This document shows, one piece after another, positions 26,679 through 35,716 of a stretch of DNA of 64,000 nt; within the stretch, counting starts at the first letter, position 1; each line of letters begins with the position of its first letter. A model generated the notes under the pieces. It saw nothing but the letters and a program-made list of their open reading frames with translations. It did no database searches and was not told the DNA's origin. The position numbers and the translations under genes were made by a program. This DNA comes from Niabella aurantiaca DSM 17617. GTDB taxonomy: Bacteria; Bacteroidota; Bacteroidia; Chitinophagales; Chitinophagaceae. The stretch is from positions 248,001-312,000 of the forward strand of contig NZ_KB893625.1 in the NCBI RefSeq assembly GCF_000374125.1. The letters are read 5' to 3'.

Positions 26679-29600
26679 ATGAGAATTTTACGAGTGCATT
26701 GCTTGCTCGCGTTGGTCTGCGTGCTGACGGGGCTGAGTGCTACAGCAAACAGCAGAGCGTATCCACACGCTTGCGTTGCCGGGCCAGGTGAACCAACATT
26801 AGCTGCAGATTCCCTGGTTTCCGGCGTGGTAAAAAATGTAAAGAATGAGCCGCTGGAGGGGGCCACGATCCTGATCAAGAACTCCGCCCGCTCGGCACTG
26901 ACCAACGGCAACGGCGAGTTTTCCATCCTGGCAAAAGATCAGGATACCCTCATGATTTCCTATGCCGGCTATGAAACCAAGGAAATAGCCGTCGGCAGCA
27001 GCCGGATCTTTTCCGTTACACTAAATACTGCCGGAGAAAATCTCTCCGATGTTGTGGTGGTTGCCTTCGGAACACAGAAAAAATCAGAGGTGGTCGGCTC
27101 CGTAACTCAGATAAAACCAGAGGAACTAAAGATCCCTTCCAGCAATCTGACCACGGCGCTGGCCGGACGTGTTCCGGGGATGATTGCCGTACAACGGACC
27201 GGCGAGCCGGGAGCCGACAATGCCGAATTTTATATACGCGGCATCACCACTTTTGGATATGGCAGAGGACCGTTGATCTTAATTGATGGAATAGAATCGA
27301 CCACCAATGACCTTGCAAGAATTAATGTGGATGATGTGGCCAGCTTCAATATTTACAAAGATGCTACAGCCACAGCATTGTACGGGAGCCGTGCGGCAAA
27401 CGGCGTGATCTCCATTTCAACCAAGGAAGGTAAAAGAGGCGCGGCGAGGATCTCGCTCCGGGCAGAAACCAACCTCTCCATGAATACACGGGATGTGGAA
27501 CTTGCGGACCCGGTCACATATATGAAGCTGAACAACGAAGCGATCCTTACACGAAATCCGCTGGAGCAGGTGCTGTATTCGGATGAGAAGATCGATAATA
27601 CAGTGGTTGGCTCCGGCTCCTACATCTTTCCTTCGACAGACTGGAGAAAGGAAATGTTTAAGGACCATACGGTGAACCAGCGTTTGAACATGAGCGTGAG
27701 TGGAGGTGGGGATGTAGCCAAGTATTATGTGGGAGGAACCTTTACCCAGGATAATGGCCTGCTGAAAGTAGACCAGAGAAATAATTTTAACAACAACATC
27801 AATTTCAGGACCTATTCGCTGCGGTCCAATGTGAACATGTTCGTTTCGCCCAGTACCGAAATGATCGTACGCCTCTCGGGTGTATTTGAAGATTACAACG
27901 GGCCGATTTACTCCGGCGGCGGTATGTATACAAGGGTTATGCGTGCCAACCCGGTACTGTTCCCCGCTTACTATCCAAAAGATTCGGCACACCGGTTTGT
28001 GAACCATATTATGTTTGGCAACTACGGCAACGGCGATTACCTGAACCCTTATGCTGATATGGTACGCGGTTACCAGGACCGTGGCCGCTCCAAAGTGGGA
28101 GCACAGCTGGAGCTGAAGCAGGACCTCAAAGCGATTACCCCCGGATTGAAAGCACGTGGAAGGCTGAGTACCGACCGGCATGCGTATTTTACCATTACCC
28201 GGCAATATCTGCCTTTTTATTATGGGTTGTCTAACTACAATCTCAGAGAAGGTACATACAATGTTTACCTAATCAATGAAGAAGAAGGAAGAGAGACCCT
28301 CGATTACGACGAGGGTACGAAGGAGATCAATTCAACCATTTACGGAGAAGCAGCGATCGATTATTATCGTACATTCAATGCCCGGCATACATTAAGTGGA
28401 ATGGTCATCGGGTATCTGCAGGAGCGCCTCAACCCCAATGCAGGCAGTATTCAGCAGTCGTTGCCGTTCCGGAATATCGGTTTATCAGGAAGGGCTACTT
28501 ACGGCTTTGACAACCGGTATCACATAGAGTTTAACTTTGGCTACAATGGCTCAGAACGCTTTTATAAAACGCAGCGCTGGGGATTCTTTCCCTCCGCGGG
28601 TATTGCGTGGACGGTTTCCAACGAGCCCTTTTTCCAAAATATAAAGGATAAGATCAACCTGTTAAAGTTCCGCGCTACTTATGGATATGCAGGCAAAGAT
28701 GATATTGGCGATGCAAAAGACCGTTTCTTTTACCTGTCGGAAGTAAACTTAAGTAATGCCACCTATGGCTCGGTGTTTGGGAGAGATAACGGCTATTCCC
28801 GCCCGGGTGTTTCCATTTCCCGCTATTCCGATCCGAATATTACCTGGGAAACTTCGCGTGACGCCAACTTTGCAATCGAGTTAGGGATCTTAAGAAAGCT
28901 GAATCTGGTAGCTGAGTATTACCGGAGGAACCGGTACAATATTTTGCAGCAACGGGCATCCACACCGGCATCCATGGGTTTATGGGCACAGCCACAAACC
29001 AACATTGGCGCGGTTACGGGGCAGGGGGTGGATGTGGACCTGAGCTTTAACCATACGTTTGCCAACAATATGTTTATACAGGCAATGGCCAACTTTACCT
29101 ACGCCTCTGCCAAATATAAAGTGTTTGAAGAGTACGAGTATCCCGGTGCCTGGTGGCGGTCGCGGGTGGGCTATCCCATCAACCAGCAATGGGGATACAT
29201 TGCCCAGAGTTTGTTTGCGGATGAAGCCGAGGTAGCCAACTCGCCGGTGCAGGGTTTTGGTCAGTATATGGCGGGAGATATTAAGTACAAAGATGTAAAC
29301 GGAGATGGAAGGGTCACCGAGCTGGATATGGTTCCGCTGGGCTACCCCACCACACCGGAGATTGTTTATGGATTTGGATTGTCTTTTGGCAATCAGCATT
29401 TCGATGTCCAGGCCTTCTTCCAGGGTGCGGGCCGAACCTCTTTCTGGATCGACCCCGAGGCCACTGCGCCCTTTAACGCTTATTATTATAACAATGATGA
29501 ACGTTCTTCAGGAATCCGGTATGTGAACCAGTTGCTGCAGGCGTACGCAGACAGTTACTGGTCGGAGGATCACCGCGATCTGTATGCGCTCTGGCCCAGG

Positions 29601-29873
29601 CTGAGCACGTATCCGATCACGAATAATACCCAAACCAATTCCTGGTTTATGCGCAACGGTGCCTTTTTAAGGCTGAAGCATGTGGAGCTGGGGTACAAGC
29701 TGCCCCATGCATGGCTGAACAGGCTTGATATCGCCAGCGCAAGGGTGTATGTGAGTGGTATTAACCTGTACACCTGGAGCAAGTTCAAGATCTGGGATAT
29801 CGAAATGGGCGGCAACGGCTTGCGGTATCCCAACCAGAAAGTGTATAACCTGGGACTATTAGTAGATTTTTAA
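26679..29873 (+). CDS. SusC/RagA family TonB-dependent outer-membrane transporter
   Basis: A 1064-residue outer-membrane receptor that imports oligosaccharides with energy from TonB. A signal peptide (MRILRVHCLLALVCVL, to about 25) is followed by a carboxypeptidase-regulatory-like beta-sandwich (about 45-125, SGVVKNVKNEPLEGATI), the plug domain (about 130-260, with ALAGRVPGMIAVQ and YGSRAANGVISI) and a beta-barrel ending YNLGLLVDF with a C-terminal Phe. The ATG at 26679 is chosen because the signal peptide begins there, since the longer frame overlaps the SDR gene. SusD follows after 20 bases, forming the standard pair. Confidence 0.95.
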   Translation: MRILRVHCLLALVCVLTGLSATANSRAYPHACVAGPGEPTLAADSLVSGVVKNVKNEPLEGATILIKNSARSALTNGNGEFSILAKDQDTLMISYAGYETKEIAVGSSRIFSVTLNTAGENLSDVVVVAFGTQKKSEVVGSVTQIKPEELKIPSSNLTTALAGRVPGMIAVQRTGEPGADNAEFYIRGITTFGYGRGPLILIDGIESTTNDLARINVDDVASFNIYKDATATALYGSRAANGVISISTKEGKRGAARISLRAETNLSMNTRDVELADPVTYMKLNNEAILTRNPLEQVLYSDEKIDNTVVGSGSYIFPSTDWRKEMFKDHTVNQRLNMSVSGGGDVAKYYVGGTFTQDNGLLKVDQRNNFNNNINFRTYSLRSNVNMFVSPSTEMIVRLSGVFEDYNGPIYSGGGMYTRVMRANPVLFPAYYPKDSAHRFVNHIMFGNYGNGDYLNPYADMVRGYQDRGRSKVGAQLELKQDLKAITPGLKARGRLSTDRHAYFTITRQYLPFYYGLSNYNLREGTYNVYLINEEEGRETLDYDEGTKEINSTIYGEAAIDYYRTFNARHTLSGMVIGYLQERLNPNAGSIQQSLPFRNIGLSGRATYGFDNRYHIEFNFGYNGSERFYKTQRWGFFPSAGIAWTVSNEPFFQNIKDKINLLKFRATYGYAGKDDIGDAKDRFFYLSEVNLSNATYGSVFGRDNGYSRPGVSISRYSDPNITWETSRDANFAIELGILRKLNLVAEYYRRNRYNILQQRASTPASMGLWAQPQTNIGAVTGQGVDVDLSFNHTFANNMFIQAMANFTYASAKYKVFEEYEYPGAWWRSRVGYPINQQWGYIAQSLFADEAEVANSPVQGFGQYMAGDIKYKDVNGDGRVTELDMVPLGYPTTPEIVYGFGLSFGNQHFDVQAFFQGAGRTSFWIDPEATAPFNAYYYNNDERSSGIRYVNQLLQAYADSYWSEDHRDLYALWPRLSTYPITNNTQTNSWFMRNGAFLRLKHVELGYKLPHAWLNRLDIASARVYVSGINLYTWSKFKIWDIEMGGNGLRYPNQKVYNLGLLVDF

Positions 29874-29893
29874 ACTCATGAAATTGTGTTAAG

Positions 29894-31798
29894 ATGCGAA
29901 ATACATTATTGATAGCAATTTTAATAACGTCTGTCATTACATCATGCAAGAAGTATCTGGATGTGGTTCCCGACAACATTGCTACCATCGACCATGCCTT
30001 TAATATGCGGCAGCAGGCAGAAAAATTTTTATTTACCTGTTACAACTATCTTCCCCGGCACAGTGCCATGTCCGGATCTGCCGATGAAAACCCGGCGCTG
30101 GGCGGAGGCGATGAGCTGTGGTTTCATAATTTTTATGTACCCAGCTCCTGGAATATTGCCCGCGGATATCAGAATGTGGTGAACCCGTATGATAATTTCT
30201 GGCAGGGATCGGGTGGGGGAATAGACCTTTATCAGGGCATCAGCGACTGCAATATTTTTCTGGAAAACATTGGCCGGACGCCGGATATGGAGCAGGGTGA
30301 AAAAAACAGGTGGATCGCTGAAGTGAAATTCTTAAAAGCCTATTATCATTTTTACCTTACAAGAATGTACGGCCCCATTCCGATAAAGAAAGTGAACCTT
30401 CCGGTGAACGCCAGTCCCGACGTGGTGAAGGTGCACCGTGATCCGGTAGACTCCTGCTTTAACTATGTAGTGGCGCTGATCGACGAAGCCATTCCGGACC
30501 TGCCGGAAACCATCGTAAATGAAGCTGCCGAACTGGGGCGGATCACCAGGCCGATTGCCCTGGCCATCAAAGCCGAAGTACTGGTTACGGCAGCAAGCCC
30601 GCTTTTCAATGGCAATACCGACTATGCGAATTTTAAAGACAACCGCGGCATTGCTTTGTTCAATACCACTTATGACCCCCAAAAATGGGTAAGAGCAAAA
30701 GAAGCCTGCAAAGCTGCGATTGACGCCTGCCATGCCGTAGGAAATAAACTCTACTACTATAGTCAGAGCAACCGGCAATACGATATACCCGATACCCTCA
30801 AGCTCCAGATGAACATCCGGAACGCCATGAACGAAAAGTGGAATGCTGAAATTATCTGGGCCAACACCAACAGCATGGTCGATAATTTGCAGATCCAGTC
30901 TACCCCCAGGGGGCTTGATCCTTCCAAGCGGGCTTCCAGGAGCACTTTGGGCAACTGCGCTGTGCCACTGAAAACAGCCGCAAAGTTCTATACAAAAAAT
31001 GGTGTGCCCATTGATGAAGACAAAACCTGGGATTATAGCGGAAGGTTCGCACTCATCCAGGGTACCGAGGAATCAAAAAATTATCTGGTACCGGAATACA
31101 CGACGGCAAAGATGAATGAAGGCCGGGAGCCACGCTATTATGCCGATCTTGGCTTTGATGGCGGCGTCTGGTACGGTCAGGGTAAGTTTGATGCGGCGGA
31201 AGATATGTGGTATGTATCGTCTAAAAAAGGAGACCCGGCTGCCAATATAGCAAATGACAGCTACAACATTACCGGTATCTGGCCGAAGAAATATGTGAAC
31301 TATGTAAATGTGATCCAGGACAATACCTATGCAAGAGAGAACTACCCCTGGCCGGTGATGCGGCTTGCGAATCTTTATCTTTTATATGCGGAGGCGTTGA
31401 ACGAGGCCGACGGACCTTCTCCCGAGGCGTACTCCTATCTGGATAAGATCCGGGAGCGTGCGGGTTTGCAGGGAGTGGTTGACTCCTGGGCAGCTTTTGC
31501 CTATAACCCCACAAAGCCTGCAACCAGGGAGGGCCTGCGGGAGATCATACAGCGGGAACGGACCATTGAATTAATGTTTGAAGGACAGCGCTTCTGGGAC
31601 CTGAGGAGGTGGAAGACGGCTATACAGGAGCTGAATCAGCCCATTACAGGTTGGGATATCGAGCAGAAAACACCTGAGGGGTATTATCGCGAAAGACTAT
31701 TGTATCAGCAGACGTTCAGTCTGAAAGACTATTTGTGGCCGGTACGTGAACTGGAGATCTTCGCCAATAAGAACACCGTTCAGAACCCCGGATGGTAA
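29894..31798 (+). CDS. SusD/RagB family nutrient-binding lipoprotein
   Basis: A 634-residue surface lipoprotein forming the lid of the SusC transporter. The lipobox is ITSC with lipid Cys18. SusD phrases include AEVKFLKAYYHFYLTRMYG, RPIALAIKAEVLVTAASPLF and, near the C-terminus, REIIQRERTIELMFEGQRF followed by WDLRRWK. The tetratricopeptide-like core of SusD proteins is expected here. It binds the glycan and hands it to SusC. It is 20 bases after susC, and the following lipoprotein gene starts 29 bases after its stop. Confidence 0.95.
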   Translation: MRNTLLIAILITSVITSCKKYLDVVPDNIATIDHAFNMRQQAEKFLFTCYNYLPRHSAMSGSADENPALGGGDELWFHNFYVPSSWNIARGYQNVVNPYDNFWQGSGGGIDLYQGISDCNIFLENIGRTPDMEQGEKNRWIAEVKFLKAYYHFYLTRMYGPIPIKKVNLPVNASPDVVKVHRDPVDSCFNYVVALIDEAIPDLPETIVNEAAELGRITRPIALAIKAEVLVTAASPLFNGNTDYANFKDNRGIALFNTTYDPQKWVRAKEACKAAIDACHAVGNKLYYYSQSNRQYDIPDTLKLQMNIRNAMNEKWNAEIIWANTNSMVDNLQIQSTPRGLDPSKRASRSTLGNCAVPLKTAAKFYTKNGVPIDEDKTWDYSGRFALIQGTEESKNYLVPEYTTAKMNEGREPRYYADLGFDGGVWYGQGKFDAAEDMWYVSSKKGDPAANIANDSYNITGIWPKKYVNYVNVIQDNTYARENYPWPVMRLANLYLLYAEALNEADGPSPEAYSYLDKIRERAGLQGVVDSWAAFAYNPTKPATREGLREIIQRERTIELMFEGQRFWDLRRWKTAIQELNQPITGWDIEQKTPEGYYRERLLYQQTFSLKDYLWPVRELEIFANKNTVQNPGW

Positions 31799-31827
31799 TC
31801 TATAAATTAAAATCAAACGCACATACC

Positions 31828-33027
31828 ATGGCAAAAAGATATGTATTTGTTTTAAGCGTTATTTGCTGCATTGGCCTGTTGTTCTCCTGCTCGCGGGAAA
31901 ACTACATCAGTCCGATGGCTGACGATGGCAGCGCTCCTTCACCGGTTACCCAGGTGTCTGTAAAGCCACTGCCCGGGGCGGCCCTCCTGCGCTATAAATT
32001 ACCGGCAAACGAAAACCTGCGCTATGTGAAGGCTGTTTTTGAAATAAGACCCGGTGTGCAGCGGGAAACCATTTCATCTTTGTATCAGGACAGCCTGGTG
32101 GTCGACGGCTTTCCGGATGTAAAAGAATACGAGGTAAAACTGTACGCTGTAAGTTTTGGTGAAAAAAGCTCCGAGCCTGTAACGGTAAAGGTCACCCCAT
32201 TGACCTCTCCTTTGCAGGAAGCATACAATACTCTGCAGTTTGAGGAAACCTTCGGAGGAACCACCATAACGTTTATGAACAGCGGAGAGGCCAGCCTGGC
32301 AGTAACAATGCTGACACCGGATTCTACCGGAAAGCTTACGGAGATACAGACCTATTATACGAAATCCTTACAGGGCAAGTACTCCGTCCGTGGTTTTCCC
32401 AGTGAACCGCGTGTATTTGGCGCCGTTGTCAGGGACCGGTGGGGGAATCTTTCGGACACCATCAGGCAAACCATTACACCCGTGTTTGAAGAGCTGATCC
32501 CCAAAGACCTGTTCAAAAGTGTAGTATTGCCCACCGATGTGGTGGGGGGGCACGCCAACGCCTCCTGGACACTGGATAAGATATGGAACGACAGCTACGG
32601 AGCCGGTTCAACCCAGTTTCACACAAAGCCCGGTTCCGGGATGCCGCAATGGTTCACGTTCGATATGGGCCGCGTTTGCCTGCTGAGCCGGTACAAGTTT
32701 TACCATCGGGCCGGAAGCCAGTATGTATACCAGCTGGGCGCGCCAAAAAAATGGGAAGTATGGGGGAGCGTGAATACGCCCGATCCCTCCGGTAGCTGGA
32801 ACGGGTGGGCAAAACTGATGGATTGTGAGTCCTACAAACCTTCGGGTGAAGGGCCCGTAACGGCGGAAGATGTAACCTATGCCGTTGATCAGGGAGAGGA
32901 CTTTATTTTCCCCGAACAGGTTCCCGTAAGGTACCTGCGGTTCAAGATCAACGAAACCTGGGGCTTCCTTGACTATATATACATCGCTGAAGTAACTTTT
33001 TGGGGAGATGCCGATATCACCCCTTAA
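31828..33027 (+). CDS. DUF4959/DUF5126/DUF5000-type surface lipoprotein
   Basis: A 399-residue lipoprotein, with lipid Cys21 in GLLFSC. The first domain (about 30-130, SPVTQVSVKPLPGAALL and KYEVKLYAVSFGEKSS-like text) resembles DUF4959, the second (about 135-220, ITFMNSGEASLAVTML, VVRDRWGNLSD) DUF5126, and the C-terminal part (about 250-395, FTFDMGRVCLLSRYKFYHR, ETWGFLDYIYIAEVTFWG) DUF5000, a discoidin-like fold. Such proteins occupy the position of SusE/SusF-type glycan-binding proteins in many PULs and probably hold the polysaccharide at the cell surface. The ATG at 31828 is preferred since the longer frame overlaps susD by 7 bases and begins before the signal peptide. Confidence 0.82.
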   Translation: MAKRYVFVLSVICCIGLLFSCSRENYISPMADDGSAPSPVTQVSVKPLPGAALLRYKLPANENLRYVKAVFEIRPGVQRETISSLYQDSLVVDGFPDVKEYEVKLYAVSFGEKSSEPVTVKVTPLTSPLQEAYNTLQFEETFGGTTITFMNSGEASLAVTMLTPDSTGKLTEIQTYYTKSLQGKYSVRGFPSEPRVFGAVVRDRWGNLSDTIRQTITPVFEELIPKDLFKSVVLPTDVVGGHANASWTLDKIWNDSYGAGSTQFHTKPGSGMPQWFTFDMGRVCLLSRYKFYHRAGSQYVYQLGAPKKWEVWGSVNTPDPSGSWNGWAKLMDCESYKPSGEGPVTAEDVTYAVDQGEDFIFPEQVPVRYLRFKINETWGFLDYIYIAEVTFWGDADITP

Positions 33028-33113
33028 ACACCGGCAATGACCGGAAAAATGATTTGTGAACTTAATAGGTTGTTCGGACAGCATCCGCACAACGGATATA
33101 AAAAACTAAGCGC

Positions 33114-34256
33114 ATGAAGAAGATAGAACCATTGATATTGATCCTGTTCCTGCTTGCAGGGGGTGTTTTTTCAGGCTGCTCCAAAATGGATGATACCTAC
33201 AAAGAATTCCTGGATTACGGGCAGCAGAAATACCCCGGGAAGCCGGTGAGCGCAAAAGTATCGCCGGGGTATAAACGCATGATACTTTCCTGGGCCAACT
33301 CATCTGACCCGAAAGTTACCAGGGCCATGGTGTACTGGAATAACCGAACAGACTCTCTGGAAGTGGCATTGGATCCTTCAAAGGACTCCACCTACCTGCC
33401 ATTCAACAATATGCCGGAGGCTACCTATGTTTTTGAGATTTATACCTTCGATGACGAGGGCAACCGTTCGGTAAAAACAGAAGTGATCGGCAAAGTGTAC
33501 GGCGATTTTTATAAATCAACGCTTTTGTCCAGACCCATTTACGATGCTACCGTTGTCAGCGACAGTCTCTGGATCGTGTGGGGCGGAATATCCGATACGG
33601 CGATCGTGGGCACAGAAGTGTTATTTAAAGATAAGGACAATGTGACCCGCAAATATTTTGTTGATAAATCGATCCTGCTTTCGCAGTTTCCCGATTTTCC
33701 ACGGGGAACGATTCAATACAGGACTGTTTATGTTCCCGGTCTGTTTGCCATTGACACTTTCTATACGGAATGGATTTCGATGTACGTAAAAGGCCAGCGA
33801 TATCCGTTGCCAAAAGACGGATGGATCGCAACGGCGTCCAGCTTTGATATAAGATCCGGAAACAGTTACCGGCCCCCTTCCAATCTTATTGACAATAACC
33901 CTGTATCGTTGTGGGTAAACCAGATCGCAGCAAATACAACGCCTCCCACAGCCCAAACCTATTATCCGCATTGGGCAGCCGTTGATATGGGAAGTACCTA
34001 CGATCTTGAGGGTTTTATTGTACAACAGCGCAATACGGCAACCAACCTGGTAAAAGATGTGGAACTGTACACGAGCGCCGATGGGGAGCACTGGACCTTC
34101 CAGTTGAAATATACCCTTGAAAACAGGGCGTCCGCCGAGGCCTTCATCGATCTTCCGCAGGCAACCTCAGCCAGGCATATCAAACTGATTGCACTGAACG
34201 ACTATGGCAATTCGAACAACGTTGCCCTGGCAGAGTTTGGAGCATATATCCGGTAA
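33114..34256 (+). CDS. DUF4998 lipoprotein with C-terminal discoidin-like domain
   Basis: A 380-residue surface-type lipoprotein (lipid Cys22 in GVFSGC). Residues about 25-235 look like DUF4998: KMDDTYKEFLDYGQ, SPGYKRMILSWANSSDPKV and NMPEATYVFEIYTFDDEGN. From about residue 240 the chain is an F5/8 type C (discoidin-like) sugar-binding domain with NLIDNNPVSLWVNQI, WAAVDMGSTYDLEGF and HIKLIALNDYGNSN. It is another glycan-binding partner of the SusCD pair, encoded 86 bases after the previous gene. Confidence 0.82.
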   Translation: MKKIEPLILILFLLAGGVFSGCSKMDDTYKEFLDYGQQKYPGKPVSAKVSPGYKRMILSWANSSDPKVTRAMVYWNNRTDSLEVALDPSKDSTYLPFNNMPEATYVFEIYTFDDEGNRSVKTEVIGKVYGDFYKSTLLSRPIYDATVVSDSLWIVWGGISDTAIVGTEVLFKDKDNVTRKYFVDKSILLSQFPDFPRGTIQYRTVYVPGLFAIDTFYTEWISMYVKGQRYPLPKDGWIATASSFDIRSGNSYRPPSNLIDNNPVSLWVNQIAANTTPPTAQTYYPHWAAVDMGSTYDLEGFIVQQRNTATNLVKDVELYTSADGEHWTFQLKYTLENRASAEAFIDLPQATSARHIKLIALNDYGNSNNVALAEFGAYIR

Positions 34257-34325
34257 GGCAGATGGTACTGGAACCGGCCGGGTATTTGTAGCATATATAG
34301 CGCGTACCTTTAAACAGACCGAAAA

Positions 34326-35687
34326 ATGCAACGGAGAAGGTTTTTGAATGATATGGGAAAAGGCACCATAGCGCTGGCTGCCGGAACCTCCGTTTGGAGC
34401 GGAGCAGCCTTTGCGGCCGCTTCAGGATTGGATAATGGCGGGCTTCCGAAGGCTCGCTCAAAGATGCCGGACGAAACACCACGGTTGCCCAGAGACCTGG
34501 AAAAGCTGGTGGGAAATACGGCGCTGCTGAAGAAGCCGGACCATTTAACGGTAGCGGCCTACCTGTTTCCCAATTACCATCCGTCGGCCATTCATAATAA
34601 ATTGTATGGCGAAGGGTGGACGGAATATAACCTGGTGCGCAGCGCCCGGCCCTGGTTCCAGGGGCATCAGCAGCCGCGCGGACCACTGCTGGGTGAGCTG
34701 GATGAAAGCAAACCGGCCACCTGGGAGAAATACAATACACTTGCCAAACAAAGCGGCATTGATGTATATATATGGGATTGGTACTGGTACAATGGCGAAC
34801 CGGCCCTGCACGAAGCCCTGGAAAATGGATTTTTAAGAGCTTCCAATGCGGCAGATGTACAGTTTGCCTGTATGTGGACGAACCATCCCTGGTACATTCT
34901 GTTCCCGACAGAGCAAACGGATGGAAAACCCGGTTATCCGCCCAGCTACCAGCCACCGGATGTGACGCTGGAAGAATGCTGGCGCAGTATGTCCTATATC
35001 ATCTCGCGGTATTTTCATTTGCCCAACCACTGGAGGATCGGCGGCAAACCCGTGCTCTGTATCTGGGACCCCAACCGCTTGGAAAAAAATATCGGTATGC
35101 CGGCTGCAAAGAAACTGTTTGCAGACCTGCGCGCTTATGCAAAACAGCTTGGTCATAAAGGCATACACATTCATTCATCGGGCTTTTATACCCCCAACAG
35201 TAAAGAGGTGGGGTATGATACTGCAGGCTCCTACAATCCGCTGGATTGGACCACCCGGCGGTTTCAGCCGAAGGAGAACGAGATCTCGGACTATGAAGTG
35301 GCAGCCGCTGATGTAGCGTTTAAGCTTTGGCCGGAGCACCATAAAGATTTTAAAGTGCCCTACATCCCGGCACTGTCGCCGGGTTGGGATTCTACCCCCC
35401 GGTACATCATGCCCAAAAAGCGGCCGGCAATACCCAATCGTGATGAGTGGCCGCGTTGCGTGATCTATAACAACGAAAGCCCCGCCGCTTTTAAAGCCTT
35501 TGTGCAAGCCGCCTTTGCTTACCTGAATAAAAATAAAGAAGTGCCCGCTATCCTTACGATTGCCTGTTTCAATGAATGGACGGAGGGCCACTACCTGTTG
35601 CCGGACAACCGTTTTGGATATGGTATGCTGGATGCGCTCGCGGAAGCGCTTGAAATAAAAGGTACCCACCTGCTTCATGGAAAATAG
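34326..35687 (+). CDS. GH99-like/WbsX-type protein, Tat-type signal
   Basis: A 453-residue protein. The N-terminus MQRRRFLNDMGKG followed by a hydrophobic Ala-rich stretch has the twin-arginine export pattern. The body is a glycoside-hydrolase-99-like (WbsX) TIM barrel: AAYLFPNYHPSA, GEGWTEYNLVRSARPWFQGH, IDVYIWDWYWYNG, CMWTNHPW and, near the C-terminus, IACFNEWTEGHYLLP. GH99 members cleave alpha-mannosidic links from the interior. The WbsX-like branch is less well characterised. A paralogue with a Sec-type N-terminus follows 29 bases downstream. Both probably act on the PUL substrate in the periplasm. Confidence 0.82.
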   Translation: MQRRRFLNDMGKGTIALAAGTSVWSGAAFAAASGLDNGGLPKARSKMPDETPRLPRDLEKLVGNTALLKKPDHLTVAAYLFPNYHPSAIHNKLYGEGWTEYNLVRSARPWFQGHQQPRGPLLGELDESKPATWEKYNTLAKQSGIDVYIWDWYWYNGEPALHEALENGFLRASNAADVQFACMWTNHPWYILFPTEQTDGKPGYPPSYQPPDVTLEECWRSMSYIISRYFHLPNHWRIGGKPVLCIWDPNRLEKNIGMPAAKKLFADLRAYAKQLGHKGIHIHSSGFYTPNSKEVGYDTAGSYNPLDWTTRRFQPKENEISDYEVAAADVAFKLWPEHHKDFKVPYIPALSPGWDSTPRYIMPKKRPAIPNRDEWPRCVIYNNESPAAFKAFVQAAFAYLNKNKEVPAILTIACFNEWTEGHYLLPDNRFGYGMLDALAEALEIKGTHLLHGK

Positions 35688-35716
35688 AGGTAAGGGTGCT
35701 TTTCAAATGCGCGATC

